A stretch of 64,000 nucleotides of DNA from Clonostachys chloroleuca (GCA_037952775.1 JBANAY010000003.1:36022001-36086000), one strand, 5' to 3'; numbered from the stretch's first letter, positions 46,515 through 58,787 are shown. Notes: generated by a model not told the origin, from the letters alone. Program-made: numbers and translations.

Positions 46515-47622
46515 ATGGCCCAGTCCAAGGCCAACGTGCTCATAATTGGCTCAGGAGGTGTCGGCACGATGGCTGCCTATGCCCTGGAAATTGGTGGCAG
46601 GGCAGAGGTGACGGCTGTGCTTCGATCCAACTTTGAGGCAGTGCAAAAGAAAGGATTCGACATCGATTCCCTCGAACATGGCCATGACATCAAGGGTTGG
46701 CGACCAACGCATAGTAAGTGGTTTCGGATGAGTTACTCGTTCTGCCGGGCAGCAATTGGACCTTGATATTTATCCAACCCCAGTCAGGCGAACCATCCCA
46801 AACGTGGCTGAGGAAGAGCTTCCTGCATTCGACTACATCGTGGTGACCACTAAGAATATCCCGGAAGTCCCCCCTTCTGTGGAGGATCTGATTGCTCCAG
46901 CAGTCACGCCAGGGAAAACAGCCATTGTGCTCTCTCAAAACGGATTGAACATTGAGAAACCAATCATTAGTCGCTTCCCTACAAACCCCATCATCAGCAG
47001 TATCTCTCTTATCAATGTGGCAGAGACATCCCATGGGACGATCCTTCACGACGATAATGACGTCCAATTCATCGGGCCTTGTATCAGCCCACAGATCAAA
47101 CCTGAAATCGTCGAAAGGGCTGCAAAGGAATACATATCGCTCTATAATGCATGCGGGATTCTGAGGATTGAATATGAGCACGACGTCCAGTTCACTCGTT
47201 GGCAAAAGCTTGTCTACAACTCCAGCTATAACACGGTTTCTGCAGCTCTCCAGATGGATACGATACGAATGCGCAAGAGTATACATGTGATCGACGAATT
47301 GGTCAAGCCAATCATGCTTGAAATTGTGGCTGCTGCAAAGGCTGCAGGGTACGAGCTCCCCCCTGACATCGTGCAGAAAAAGATTCTCAACGACCCAATC
47401 GACGTTGAAGTCCGACCAAGCATGATGCAAGACGTCAGCAAGGGTAACTTTATTGAGATTGAGAACATAGTTCATCAACCGCTCTTGGAAGGAACCTCTC
47501 GCGGTGTGCCAATGCCCACGTTGCAGACGGTTTATTACATTCTCAAGGGTTTCCAAAGAAAGACGATGGAGAAGAGAGGCCTTTGGGATCCTGCTTTCAC
47601 CCCAGATAACCCGTATAAATAG
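46515..47622 (+). CDS. ApbA/PanE-type 2-dehydropantoate 2-reductase family protein
   Basis: Two exons, 46515-46713 and 46784-47622 (GTAAGT...CAG intron), encode 345 aa. The N-terminus has a Rossmann dinucleotide-binding motif (NVLIIGSGGVGTMAAYALE). Exon 2 supplies DYIVVTTKNIPEV, NGLNIEKPI and the C-terminal helical domain with WQKLVYNSSYNTVSAAL, equivalent to the catalytic-lysine region of ketopantoate reductase (KxxxN-like), and GVPMPTLQTVYYILKG. The family reduces 2-dehydropantoate to pantoate with NADPH. Fungi carry several paralogues, many acting outside pantothenate synthesis, so the substrate is open. The length is normal. ATG 46515 lies just after an A13 run; the upstream in-frame start would be a TTG. 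Confidence 0.85.
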
Positions 47623-48661
47623 AGATGGGGAGCAATCCAAATGGGATTACCACGGCCTGTTTCCATTCTTCTGTCTCGGTGATATCTTGATCCAAGTATG
47701 ATGACTGTTACTAAGTGCTGCACTAGCTGCGACTATGCTTTCTCCGTCAACTACACGTTGGAGAGAGCTGCGTGTATTAGCTGTTGGGTGTCCTCATCCA
47801 AGAATACTTTTTGAGAATCCTGTAAGAGGATCTTCCAACTCTCACAATAGCCGAAGCTCAAAGTGTTCATAAGGAAGCAAGGCATTATTCGGGCTTGATT
47901 CAGAGCATATATCTTCCGCATACATGCACTCCGTATCTGTACCTTTCTCCAGACAAGTCATGCACCATGCTGGAAGATGCCTTTTAAACTTGGAAAACCC
48001 GTAATGTTCCATCTCCAGTTTTTGAAAAGGCATGCTATGACATCTGAGCAAGGAAATCTATAGTGTTCTCATAACTGCGAACTTCTTCTACCGTCTTAAA
48101 TGGCCCAGATAGCACTAGATGCAATGAGATTGATATGCCTGAGCCGGATGTACTCTACTCACCATACTGACTATGAAAGCTTCTCGCTATCACCATCACT
48201 TGAGGATCATCTGACCAGAATCCCTCCGAGCCAAACTCCACTATCAATATTCCTCCTTGATTTGGATCAGATACCGCCTATGGCCTCATCGGAAGAGTAA
48301 CTCGAGAAGTTGGGACTGATCATGGCGCGCTTTCCCAACGAAAGAATAAATACAACAGACAGTATGATACGCATGTGCTCTCCCTGTTCCGTTTTCTCAG
48401 GATACTGCAGCAGTATTGGTTTGATCAATGATCTCTCTCACTGCCTCGGTCGCTGAGAACTCATTTTCACGAAGCAGTCTTAGCATGAGATCTCATTCTA
48501 TATCGCCAGAGAACCATCACATTTGTTCATAAATAGGTATCCTCAGATGAGCGCTATCATTCCCCCGCGCAAGATATATAAGGTACATACAACTTCAATC
48601 ATGGTCGTGGCGGATATGGTGCTCCAGCAGAGGAGCCAACGGGTGCTCCTAAGTAAGCTTG

Positions 48662-48891
48662 CAAGTAGGTGATTGAAGAAATCAAACACTTAATGGAAGG
48701 GTGGTTATTAATCGACTACTCTCTGTAATAAATAGAGAAATTCAGTAGTATAAAAACAGCATCAAGTAACGATATGTACAGTATTATCTCTGAAGTATGT
48801 ATTATTGGGACTGAATAATCTGACATGCCGATCGCAGACTTGAGAATAAGCAGCTCAATATTTGAGTGTCAATTTCAATGTCACCCACTTG
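48662..48891. mobile_element. Miniature inverted-repeat element (MITE family copy 2)
   Basis: A 230-bp AT-rich element with imperfect terminal inverted repeats: CAAGTAGGTGATTGAAGAAA on the left against CAAGTGGGTGACATTGAAAT (reverse complement of the right end). A perfect 5-bp target duplication GCTTG flanks it (48657-48661 and 48892-48896). It shares termini with copy 1 and internal sequence with copy 3. Non-coding. Confidence 0.82.
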
Positions 48892-49419
48892 GCTTGGTAA
48901 AGCTCAACATTTCGTAAAAGATATCCTAAGCTTTTATTTCCCTCATCTTCAGACATCTTAACTACTAATATTTCACATGTGTCAATTCAAATTTGTTTCT
49001 CACACCTCCCAGTCTGTAGCAAGCCCGTCAGATTGCACCTTCCGTCTGCATGTGCTCACCTCGCTAAATCCAACTGCTTGAGTACCAACCCACCAGGATG
49101 TCAACGCCCGCCAAAGATATCTCGGCACCAGGTGCAGTCAATTACCTCACCATCAATCCGCTCCCCACGTTCATTATCTGGAGGGATCGCGTGCTGCTTG
49201 TCTTGGTGGTTGGTGATGCAGTAGGGTAGGTGTTCCCCGCTGACAGAACCTTGAGCCTTGCTAGCCTCCCAGAACCTAACGGAAGCCCCGTGATTGGTGC
49301 AACGGGCTCAATGCCCTGAGATAACAGCCCCAGCAGCCAATGAGAGGCCACCACATCGGCCCAGGCACCCACAGGGATGTGCTGATAGGCGCTACACTTT
49401 GGTCACTCCCGGATCCTGC

Positions 49420-50049
49420 GATAAGGACATGCCGTTTCCCTCGAGATATAATCGTAAATTGAAGGTATCTTGAAGACCAAATAAAGGTTTATTTACATAC
49501 TTTGCTGGTTGGACTAGTGTCCAGAAAGGGTGATATCATTTTGATGGGCCATTATTCCATACCATATACTCGCTTGGCTGAACTCTGTTTCCTTCCAGGC
49601 ACGGCCAGAGTTCTCACTCCCATCTGTCTGCTTTCGTCTCGGCTAACTGCTAGCTGCCACCAGCATGCGAGCATATACAGGGATCGAGTGTGTACATCAT
49701 ATTGACGATCTATCCCTGCCCTCTTCGTGCAACCCTATCCACGCTCTTGCCATGGCCAACGTCATTCTGGCCACTTGATTAGTTGATCGGCCGTTCTCCC
49801 CGCACGGTGCCTGTCTGGGTCATTACGTTTTCTTGTTCCTTTGACTACACTCCATTACACATTTCGCAGTCCCAACCTAAGATAAGCACCCCGGAAAAGG
49901 CCCGCAGCACTGTGTATCATCGACTGCACTGATACTTGAGAATTGAACATGCGACAACCTGCATGCAGGAGAATGAGAGAAAATTTCCAGACGAGAAAAG
50001 TCGGACCCTGCATCGGCTGATCCTGGGTCACTTATACCGAGTCCTTATC
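49420..50049. promoter_or_regulatory. Candidate GATA-factor (AreA-type) sites upstream of the permease
   Basis: GATAAG occurs at 49420-49425 and 49881-49886, and on the other strand as CTTATC at 50044-50049, about 126 bp before the permease ATG. HGATAR is the binding site of the nitrogen regulator AreA, which commonly controls nucleobase and allantoin permeases. The motif is short and occurs by chance, so this is suggestive only. Confidence 0.35.
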
Positions 50050-50174
50050 AGCCACTGGGTAGCCTCCAATTCTCCTCTCTCATACACCAGTCCCGAGGTC
50101 TCGGACGAGATTGTAACTCAAAAGCATATCGGCTGCAGCAAACGGCTTTTTAAGACAGCCGGTATCCAATCAGA

Positions 50175-52084
50175 ATGGCTATCCACGTCGCGAGCAAGTC
50201 TCGTGCAGCCCGCTGGGCCGACAAGCTGGCCGTTGATGAAGCAGAGTCAGGCTTGACCAGCACTCAATTGATGGTAAGTATGACTGGATCAGGCATTCGT
50301 CGGTTTCCACCACCAAAACTCAAACGAATGAGATATCGAGTGAACCACGCCGTTGCGCATGTTCATGCAGCCAACATGAAACCCAATTGTCCCCAACTTT
50401 GTCTAAACGAACTGCTAACTAACTTGAATCAATTCATAGCTCACCAACCATGATTTGAAACCCGTGGAAAAGGAGCGGAGACAATGGGGTCCGTGGAACT
50501 TTGTTGGCTTCTGGATCGCCGACTCCTTTAACATCAACACATGGATGATATCATCCTCGATGATCGTCAATGGCCTCTCGTGGTGGCAGGCGTGGATCTG
50601 CGTCTGGATCGGATACGCAATTGCCGGCTGCTTCATCTGCATCACAGGTCGTATAGGGGCAGTCTACCACATCGGTTTCCCTGTCGTCGCACGATCTTCA
50701 TTCGGCATCTGGGGAAGTTTGTGGCCGGTCTTTAACAGAGCAGCCATGGGTGAGTAGACCAAATCACAATGTAATCTGCTTTGCTCATCCAGAAACCCAG
50801 CTGACTGTTTCCTCAGCATGTGTCTGGTATGGTGTGCAAGCCTACATCGGAGGGCGATGCGTCTACATCATGATCCGCGCAATTTGGCTCTCCTGGGATC
50901 GAAACAAGATCCCAAATACCTTTTCAGATGATGCCGCCACCACCACAGCCGACTTTGTCTCGTTCTTCCTCTTCTGGTTCTGTTCTCTCCCCGCCATCTG
51001 GTTCCCCGTACATAAAATCCGGCATCTTTTCACAGTCAAGGCTTATTTTGTCCCTGTCGCCGGTATTGCGTTTCTAGGTTGGGCAGTGTCACGCGCAGGT
51101 GGCATAGGACCGATCGTCAAGCAGAGCCACAAGGTCCATGGCAGTGAGCTGGGCTGGCAAATCGTCCTGGGGATCATGTCCTCAATTTCGAACTTCGCCA
51201 CCCTGATCATCAACGATCCCGACTTCACTAGATTTGCTCGCAAGCCTAGAGATGCTCTGTGGTCCCAACTCATCACCATACCTACAGGCTTTGCATTCAC
51301 CAGTTTCGTTGGCATCATTGTCTCGAGTTCATCCGAGGTTGTCTACGGAGAAGCCGTCTGGGACCCCCTCGAGCTGCTAGACAAATTCATCGACGACAGC
51401 AGCTCCGGCCAGCGCTTCGGCATCTTCGTCATCGCCACCGCTTTCGCCCTCGCCCAGCTGGGTACCAACATCGCCGCCAACTCCGTCTCGGCTGGGACAG
51501 ACATGACGGCTCTCCTCCCGCGCTTCCTCAACATCCGTCGCGGTGGTTACATCTGTGCCGCGATCGGTCTGGCCATGTGTCCGTGGAACCTCCTCAGCGA
51601 CAACAATCAGTTTACCACCTACCTCTCGGCCTACAGCGTCTTCCTCAGCTCGATTGCAGGCGTCATGATCTGCGACTACTATTTCATTCGCAAGGGCTAT
51701 CTAGAGATCAAGGAGCTCTACGATGGACGGAAATCCAGCCCTTATTACTACACATTTGGCGTCCACTGGCGGGCATACGCAGCTTACATCTCCGGTATTC
51801 TTATAAATGTCGTGGGTTTCGCCGGCGCCGTGGGACGAGAAGTGCCGATTGGCGCGCAGTACATCTACAATCTCAACTTCTTTAGTGGCTTCATCGTGTC
51901 GTCGTCCGTGTACTTCGTTTTATGCAAGCTGTTCCCGGTCCCGGCGACGAGCGACCGCTGGATGGAAGTTGGGGAGGAGCTGGACGATGTCCGAGTTGCG
52001 TATGGCTCCAGCGAGTATGTTGATGAAGAGCGAGAGTCGGGGATTCCGAGTAACAAGGCGGCATATGATCCCAAGCATTTTTGA
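50175..52084 (+). CDS. NCS1-family nucleobase/allantoin-type permease (Fur-like)
   Basis: Three exons (50175-50273, 50440-50749, 50817-52084) encode 558 aa. NCS1 symporters of the Fur group (yeast Fur4, Dal4, Fui1; Aspergillus Fur proteins) import uracil, allantoin or uridine with protons through the plasma membrane. Signatures: a charged N-terminus, then [19 protein letters not shown] (TM1), [24 protein letters not shown] (TM3), [16 protein letters not shown] between TM5 and TM6, [15 protein letters not shown] and [18 protein letters not shown]. About 12 hydrophobic segments are present. The C-terminal cytosolic tail is acidic ([14 protein letters not shown]), as in endocytosis-regulated members. 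Substrate cannot be decided from motifs alone. Introns are GTAAGT...TAG and GTGAGT...CAG. GATA sites lie upstream. Confidence 0.88.
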
Positions 52085-52748
52085 AACTAGATGGTTTATC
52101 TCTTGCTATTTGAATTGTTAAGCGATTATCGCCAAGCGGAAGCACTACAAACGCGGCCAGTATCTCGTTAGATGGAATGGCTATGATGCAGGATTCGATA
52201 CATGGCTGTAAATACCTTAGTAGAAGAGGCCTGCTACCTACCTCAAACAAAGGTCCCTATGGGGCCACTACCACCGCTCAAACCACCTCGATCTCGACGG
52301 GGAACCGCTCAATTATCTGGGCACACCCAGTGACCCAATTACCCACCACCTCTCCGTCCTCGTTGCGTGGGCCGTTCAACAACGTCTCGGAAAGAGAGCG
52401 TTTGCACTTGGCCACCGCCCAATGCCAGGTGGCATCAACATGATCGCGAGGGAGTAGTCTGAGGTGCAGTTGGTCATTTCACGCTTCCCGACTCGCAGTG
52501 GGCTGGCGAAATGTTAGAAACAAGGGACACGCGGCTACTCACGGCAAGGTATATCGTAGGAAGGTACGCTCCTGCTAGGTACCTACCTAGGTATATCGTG
52601 GGAAGGCACGCTGCTGCTCCTTCCTTGATGTAAGTTGATACCTGAGGCACGCCCACACACACAAAATGGTAGATGGGAAGAATTTGGAATTGTTTTTTAT
52701 CTTGTCTTGTTTACCAGATTTTTTTACTGTCTGTTCTGAATTGTAGAC
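52085..52748. other. Intergenic region with a 29-bp direct repeat
   Basis: About 660 bp between the permease and the small protein gene. The notable content is the imperfect direct repeat at 52548-52618. No ORF of a known family. Confidence 0.5.
52548..52618. repeat. Imperfect 29-bp direct repeat around a palindromic core
   Basis: Two copies (52548-52576 and 52590-52618) share GGTATATCGT, GGAAGG, ACGCT and CTGCT and differ at three positions. Between them lies AGGTACCTACCTAGG, made of overlapping palindromes. Probably a local duplication. Confidence 0.75.
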
Positions 52749-53484
52749 ATGTCGCACCGCCGGCTTAATTATAACCTGGAGGGAGTCGACCTGGGAGACG
52801 ACACCTGGATGAACAACCTGCCTCCACCACCACCACTTCCACCAACCCCGCCGCCTCCCAAGGAAAAGGAATCCGAGCCCGTCTACAGTATGTAGTATCA
52901 AATTGTTTTTGTCTTAATGCCGTATCCCTTTCGAAAGTTATTATGGTATTACATGTACCAGCATCCCTCCAAGTTTAACTCTTTACGACGATAACTGCAA
53001 CATGGCTTAGTTACCTTTCCCCTTCCCCTTCCCCTTCCTTTTCCTCTTCCCCTTCCCCTATGTGCTCAGACTAACAATCGGTACCTAGAATTTATAGTGA
53101 AGGATGAGGCTGAGAGTCTCAAGGCGCAGGAAGAAGAGGCCAGAGAGTCTTATTTCAAGGGATTCATATCCCATTTAAAATATTCTGAATTTGATTGGAC
53201 AATACCAATCAAAGAATTCAAAGCGGGAAAATGCATTGTCAAGGGCATGAACTGCCAGCTCACTCCCAACATGGCCAAGAATGTCCGCAGACATTTCCTC
53301 AGCAAGCAGCACATGGTACTAACACTTACTCTATTCACAACTATCATCTATCATGTACTAACATTGCGAGAAATAGGATTGGGATGAGAAGATGTGGCAG
53401 AAGGCCGAGGATGAAGCCAAAATGGCTGTAGATCAGCCAAACCCGCCCGCCAACGCCAACGACTACCAAACGAAGGTTTGGTGA
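52749..53484 (+). CDS. Small protein with proline-rich N-terminus and a Cys/His-pair motif, unknown function
   Basis: Three exons (52749-52887, 53089-53315, 53377-53484) give 157 aa. Both introns fit (GTATGT...TAG; GTACTA...TAG with a TACTAAC branch point), which argues for a real gene. The N-terminus is SHRRLNYNLEGVDLGDDTW, then a proline block (PPPPPLPPTPPPP), a charged helix rich in Glu/Lys, and a segment with the pattern C-x6-C-x13-H-x6-H (GKCIVKGMNCQL...RRHFLSKQHM) that could bind zinc, though I do not recognise the family. It ends with a charged helix and an Asn/Pro tail. Intron 1 (201 bp) carries a CCCCTT-repeat tract at 53014-53059. It lies beside a Helitron relic and 30-bp repeats. 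Confidence 0.6.
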
Positions 53485-53501
53485 TGCATTCTCAGCATCA
53501 G

Positions 53502-53608
53502 ATAATGGAGAGTAAACTCCCCAAACCACCATAATGGAGAAGGATACTCCCCAAACCACCCACCACCCGCCACCCACCATAATGGAGAAGGAAACTCCCC
53601 AAACCGCC
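53502..53608. repeat. Three-copy 30-bp direct repeat
   Basis: Units at 53502-53530, 53531-53560 and 53579-53608 share ATAATGGAGA and ACTCCCCAAACC; the last two are separated by an 18-bp CACC-rich spacer. It begins 18 bp after the stop codon of the small protein gene. Confidence 0.85.
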
Positions 53609-53998
53609 ATCGACGACAGGTTCGCACTTCTACGCAGTGTCGATGATCAATTCCTATGGTATTCCATAGGAAGCTAAGACGAACCTAAACCTTCAACTGT
53701 GAGTACGATACCAACTCTCCTGTCTATGATACTACTTTATCATCATGGCGACAAATAGGATCCGACTTGCCTGCTCAAGGCCGCTCGAGGCTGCGGCTGC
53801 TGATTGCATTCACCTGGGCAGCGGGCCTTCGCCTCCGGCGGCCCTCCGGGGGTAACCGTCGTTTGTATTCTCGTACAAATTAGAACAGAAGCCGTGAAGA
53901 AAGCTACAATGCCAAAATTATCAATTGTACCTACTTGGCGCCCATTTCATGAGAAGAAGTGAAGGCGTACAAAGGTTTATTTCCTAGTCCTACATTTC

Positions 53999-55905
53999 CT
54001 ATACTACAATACAAAGTTCCTTCCTTGGCCCCCTTGAGATGTTGAAATCTGAGATGATGTTCCTGTACAGGTTCAGTACCTGTTGAACCAAGTTGGAAGG
54101 CTTTAACCCCGTCACCTGAACACCCGCCTCAACCGGATGTCGAAAGAAAGAGACGCTGGGGCTGTCGGCGGGTACGATTAGCGGCGCGACCGTCGCTAGT
54201 TCTGCTGCCCACAGCACGGATGTTGGAATAGTCAAACGAGGCACTGAACATGATGCCCTCGAGAGTCCTGACGCGCGAAACCATGACATAGGTGAGGCTA
54301 ACGCATGCAGCTTCTCCATGTGCTCCAGATTGTACTGCCGGACCATCTGATTCGTCGGAAAGATGCGCAAAGTCTCGTCAAACGTCGCCACCTCGGTGAG
54401 AGTTAGTCTTGCCTGGGCGCGCGTGCAAAGAAGCCTCCAGTGCTCAATGAAAGGACGGCAATTGCGCAATCCCTCAAGAGCCCTGCGGAAAGCTGCCTGC
54501 TCCGGGCCCTGCTGACGAATAATCCGGACCAGTTCAATAATCCTGTTAATACTGCGATACGCATTGCGGCCCATGATGTCAACCTCGCTGTATAGGCTTC
54601 CATCAAAGTAGAGCGGCTTCTCCATCACTGGCGGCAACTGACTGAAGTCTCCAAGGAGGAGGACGTTGCAATCACCAAATGGCTCATCCTGGTGATCTAG
54701 GTGGATCTCGCGCAGTCGCCTGTCGATGAAGCACATGGTCCGAAGACCGATCATTGACTTCTCATCGATGATGAAGTACTTGATAAATCGAAGCCTTGCC
54801 CTGAGCACACTCATGACGTTGGAGCTGAGAGGTGGCAGGTTAGCAATCGATCTCGACACTGGCAGCAGGAGGAGTAAATGCAACGTGCTGCCACCGATGG
54901 CATTGGCCGCGACACCAGTCGGTGCAGCTCTGGCAACAACTGACTGGTTGGAAGGTGAAAGACGATTGAGCATGGAAGAGATGGCTTGAATAAGGAACGA
55001 CTTGCCAGTGCCACCATGGCCGTCCAAGTTGACACGAATAGGTGGCGGGTTCTCACCGGCAAGGGTCTGTTGGTAATGAGAAACGAACAAGTTGTATGCA
55101 ACGTGTTGCTCAGAGTTAAGACTTTGAGGCAAATCAAGGGAGATACTCTCATCCTGATTTCCCTCAAAGTGCGCCTTGAGCTGCTCCCAGTAATTGTACT
55201 CGAGCACATGCAAGTCAGGGTACGTACCACCATGTGACTGCCAGTCATACTCAAGATCAACATCGCGAGAGCCAAGGGTTTCAACGTCCTCAATCTCGTC
55301 GCCGTCAACTGGAAGCTGACGGGCAATATCAAGCCACTCCTCATTTGTGGTTTCAGTATCACCTTCATCCAACTCTTCTGGCTGAGGTGGGAGCTCCGTG
55401 TGTAGTAATTATCTGGATGAGCATCCAGATGGGTCCGCTGGCAATACTCGAATGCAGCTCTGAACGAGGCAAACTGTATGCCGTCAATGGTCTTGAGTTC
55501 CTCGACCAGCCGATGTGGGTGATGCAGAAGAAGCCGGACGCGACAATAACTCTCGTAATCCTCGGATAACGGATCGGACCTGTACCAAGGAAAGTAGTTG
55601 AGAATTCGCGGCTCGGCCCAAGGAAAATGTCGCCACGGGGTAAGATTGTGGCCAATACGTGTCAGGAACTCTAAGTATGAGAGTTCCTCCCACGCATGCG
55701 ATCGAACAAGGTACTTGCCATAGACCGATTGGGTCCTCTGAATGGTTGTCTCCTGGGTTAGCTCGGTCACCAGCTGCTCCGCAGGGTGGCGGCAGTTCAC
55801 AGAGACCAACGTCCGCGTCGATTCTTGCAGCGGAAGGTTGAGCAACAGGTGACAAACCTCCATCGCAGACCAGCCCCGCTGGAGCACGACCCCTCCAGAC
55901 CCATC
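53999..55905 (-). mobile_element. Helitron-type PIF1 helicase relic, rearranged
   Basis: The minus strand starts abruptly near 55905 with Helitron-type sequence (WSAMEVCHLLLNLPL, then FPWYRSDPLSEDYESYCRVRL), the region between Rep and helicase. The frame slips at an ACACAC stretch near 55395-55405, then an open frame (55372-53999) gives the PIF1-type helicase: GHGGTGKSFLIQ (Walker A), FIIDEKSMIG (motif II), LLLGDFSQLPPV (motif III). After NLEHMEKL the frame jumps to what reads, out of frame, as SLTYVMVSRVRTLEGIMF, the late SF1 motif of such helicases, so about 100-150 codons between motifs are deleted. No HUH-type Rep domain or clear TC...CTAG termini are seen. It is an inactive fragment; it could still hold cargo or be mobilised in trans. 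Confidence 0.75.
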
Positions 55906-58787
55906 ACGTAATGATGGGATTTGTATAGGCTGTCATCCTAGTCACGACTACATTGGATAGTATTCGAACTTGAGGGAGGAGTGGATGAGAGGTGCACGAG
56001 GGCCATGTCGCCGAAGTAGGTAAGGGATACCTTGCCGCAATGTGAATCGGAAAGTAACATGGCACTCTGGGCAATCTACCACGACTGCGAACAGGCACAT
56101 TCCGCCCAGCCCACGAGCGGGCGTACCTCTCTCACGTTTTCCACCTCGTTTAAGCAACATACCACCGCCGAGACTTCGCAGAGCCCGTGTACTCCCAATC
56201 GAGCGAAACACCATCTCGTCCCCCCCTCCTACAGTACAGCACAGTAGCTATTCCTATACCTTCCCTCCAATAACAAGCCCGAGCCAGTAATCTCCACCTC
56301 TGGGCATCAAGGTGATCAGTCTAGATTATCCCTCCGCCAGACCTATCTGCCTGATAGGCACCTCACGATATCCAAACTTCCCTAGACACACAGCCTCAAG
56401 CTTAGTTCACACCCGATGAAGAGTATGCAGTAAATTCACCTCATTCAAAGCTATCGTATCAGTTATCTATAGCTGAGTCTCTAATAAGTAGACCATCTTG
56501 GATTGGACCTCAGGCATCTCTTTCCAGGAGTACTCTCAATGAGTGCCTGTGCTGAGGAAAACCAGTCGAGCGAATTTCCACATGATACACATTTGAGCTT
56601 CACAGGACCTTAACCAGACAGTCAAACCAAGTTTCCACAATAGTAAATTAACCTAGACATTGGAGCGTAGATCGCCGACCCGCAAACGGAACAACTTGGG
56701 ATTCTCATGCGCGAGGCCATGGTAACGGAGACGCCATCATCCCAAACATGAGCATGTCTCTTGAGGAAAGCCAGAGATTCTACAGACAGTAGGCTGATTC
56801 CGACCACACCAGTACGCATGAACTCTCTCTCTCCGGTAAAGATACTGACTCGAGCAACTTTGATGCTCCTTCAGGAGGGTTGGTAAGTTGCACAAGCGCA
56901 GAGATTGAATGCCGGCCAGTACTGGTATTTACCACCTTTGCCCCCTATTCAGAAGCCGCATACTATACGATAATACTAACAAGTCCCCAAGCCCTCGAGG
57001 CATCGGTTCAAGCGGGATTAGGACCGCCGATACACTCTACTTAGGCTCACTCCACCATCTTGCCTATTTCGCCTTTACCACGTTTGCATCAAGATACTCC
57101 TGCACCATCCATGCTGTATATTTGCTTAAACCCGGATGGCATCAACCACAATGTTGGTTATACTGTCAGTCGCGGAGCCTGCACTGGCTACAATGCGGGT
57201 TCTGGCCATATATCCACTTGGCCGCGAATCAATCACCTTTTGCTCGTCTCACAGTTCACTCCCAAGTTGGCTGGAGTTACCATGGACGTCCATGGCACAG
57301 CCATTCACAAACACAAGACCTCATCACGTAACAATCGATCAATCACATCAATATATCTCCACATACGCGGGTGTTCACCATAGCGCGTCAAACACCGGTC
57401 TTTTTGGTTCAAAGGGTTGTTTGCTGGTGTTGTAAGAGAATGTGCAACCACCGTTGGAGGCGTACATTTTCAAACTGACCTTGCCGGGCCAAACTTGGAG
57501 GCGACAAACACGGATTCGTCGGCAACTTTGCCACCGATTCCATGGACGGCATAACAAATTCCTGCAGCTACAATCTCAAAAAGTGCGCGTCAGACGCCGT
57601 TAGAGCACAGTGATCAAGAAGCGCCCAGCCCTTAAACTTGGAGACCAAACTTCGCACACCCCCAACGCCTGGCAGGTGCTTCGTGCTATGAAATATGGAA
57701 CAGAGGCAGATGTGCTTGTTCCGGGCAGTTGGGGATTTGCCTTTGATCCGAACCAGATCCCTGTACCGGAACTGGAGTTCAAGTATTAAAAAGACCGCTC
57801 ATAATAGATGACGCAAAAGGTGTCTAACGCGATATCGACACCATCTGGCGTTATCGTCTCTCACCTTTAGACATTATATCATGGCCAACACCATCGGGAG
57901 CCAAAGTTTGAGTATTAGGCTGACGAAACCTTGGTTTGGGAGGAGATGAAAGCACTGGGTATGCTCTCGGGGCGGATCTGGCGGTCACTGCCTCTGCCTT
58001 CAGAAGCAGAACTGCCTGAGCTACAGTTTTTTGTTATTTAGATAGAGGCTGCTCCATACACTCTTCGTGTTACTGCTATGGCGAACATGTGGATTGAGAG
58101 TCTGGATCGCAGACCCATTTGTATGTGAGGATGGGGAGAGAACACGAGCATTGACCGGGTTGGAGGACGTATGAAGCATCAGCATCAAGGCCGAGCTCTT
58201 CGGCTATGCGGTCGGTGAATTCGATGATTGCTCGGGGGGTGCCATGGTTGCAAAGCCCCGGCCGGCCATGTTTCTCTGATCAAACGTTAGAAATGCATCT
58301 TCGTGGCGGTGTCAGAATGCTTGCCCTCTGGCAGCAGGTTAGTTTTGGGCCAATGTCAAGTTGGCAAGGCCACAGACTGCATGTAAAGGGTCATAGGAAC
58401 GGAGCCAGCCTCAAATATAGTGCTTGCCTGGTACTGTACAGGGAATCATTACTCACAAACGTACAACGGTCCATGTTTTGGATCCATCCAAGATGAGACT
58501 GTAAAGCAACAAAAGTCATTACCAGGTGATCAAACTGAGTCCCAGGGCAATCCATGAGGGCTATTGTTCACGGGATCAAACACAAGAATTCCTCAGTGTC
58601 CAAGAGTTGCAGGCTAGCCCAGAAAGCCATGTGGTTCACCGTATGTGACTGAAACGTGAGAACGCTTGCCATGCTGACCTATTGAAGCCCGTCAGCGCAT
58701 TCAGCAGAATGCAGCGCTTCTCTCTACTATGATTACTATTCTCAGTGGGTTCCGGGGATATAGGTGGCGTGCTTGTTGCTTGCCAGC
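55906..58787. other. 2.9-kb interval without a supported gene
   Basis: Only short, unrelated ORFs. Around 57120-57790 several stretches in differing frames (for example VLVPGSWGFAFDPNQIPV near 57700-57770) look like remains of a coding sequence, but I cannot assign a family. No repeats or RNA genes recognised. Confidence 0.4.

Larger units (their letters stand above)
47623..50174. other. 2.5-kb intergenic region with a MITE copy and the permease promoter
   Basis: It holds the element at 48662-48891 and, in the 3' half, GATA-type sites upstream of the permease (listed separately). A 66-codon ORF at 48100-48300 and other short ORFs show no family. No other gene can be supported. Confidence 0.5.

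Noticed and set aside
46690..47640. 316-codon minus-strand ORF
   Set aside because: Antisense shadow of the ApbA/PanE-type reductase, whose splice sites and motifs are on the plus strand.
53929..53936. CCTACTTG as a possible right end of another element copy
   Set aside because: No matching left end and no 5-bp duplication could be found within 300 bp.
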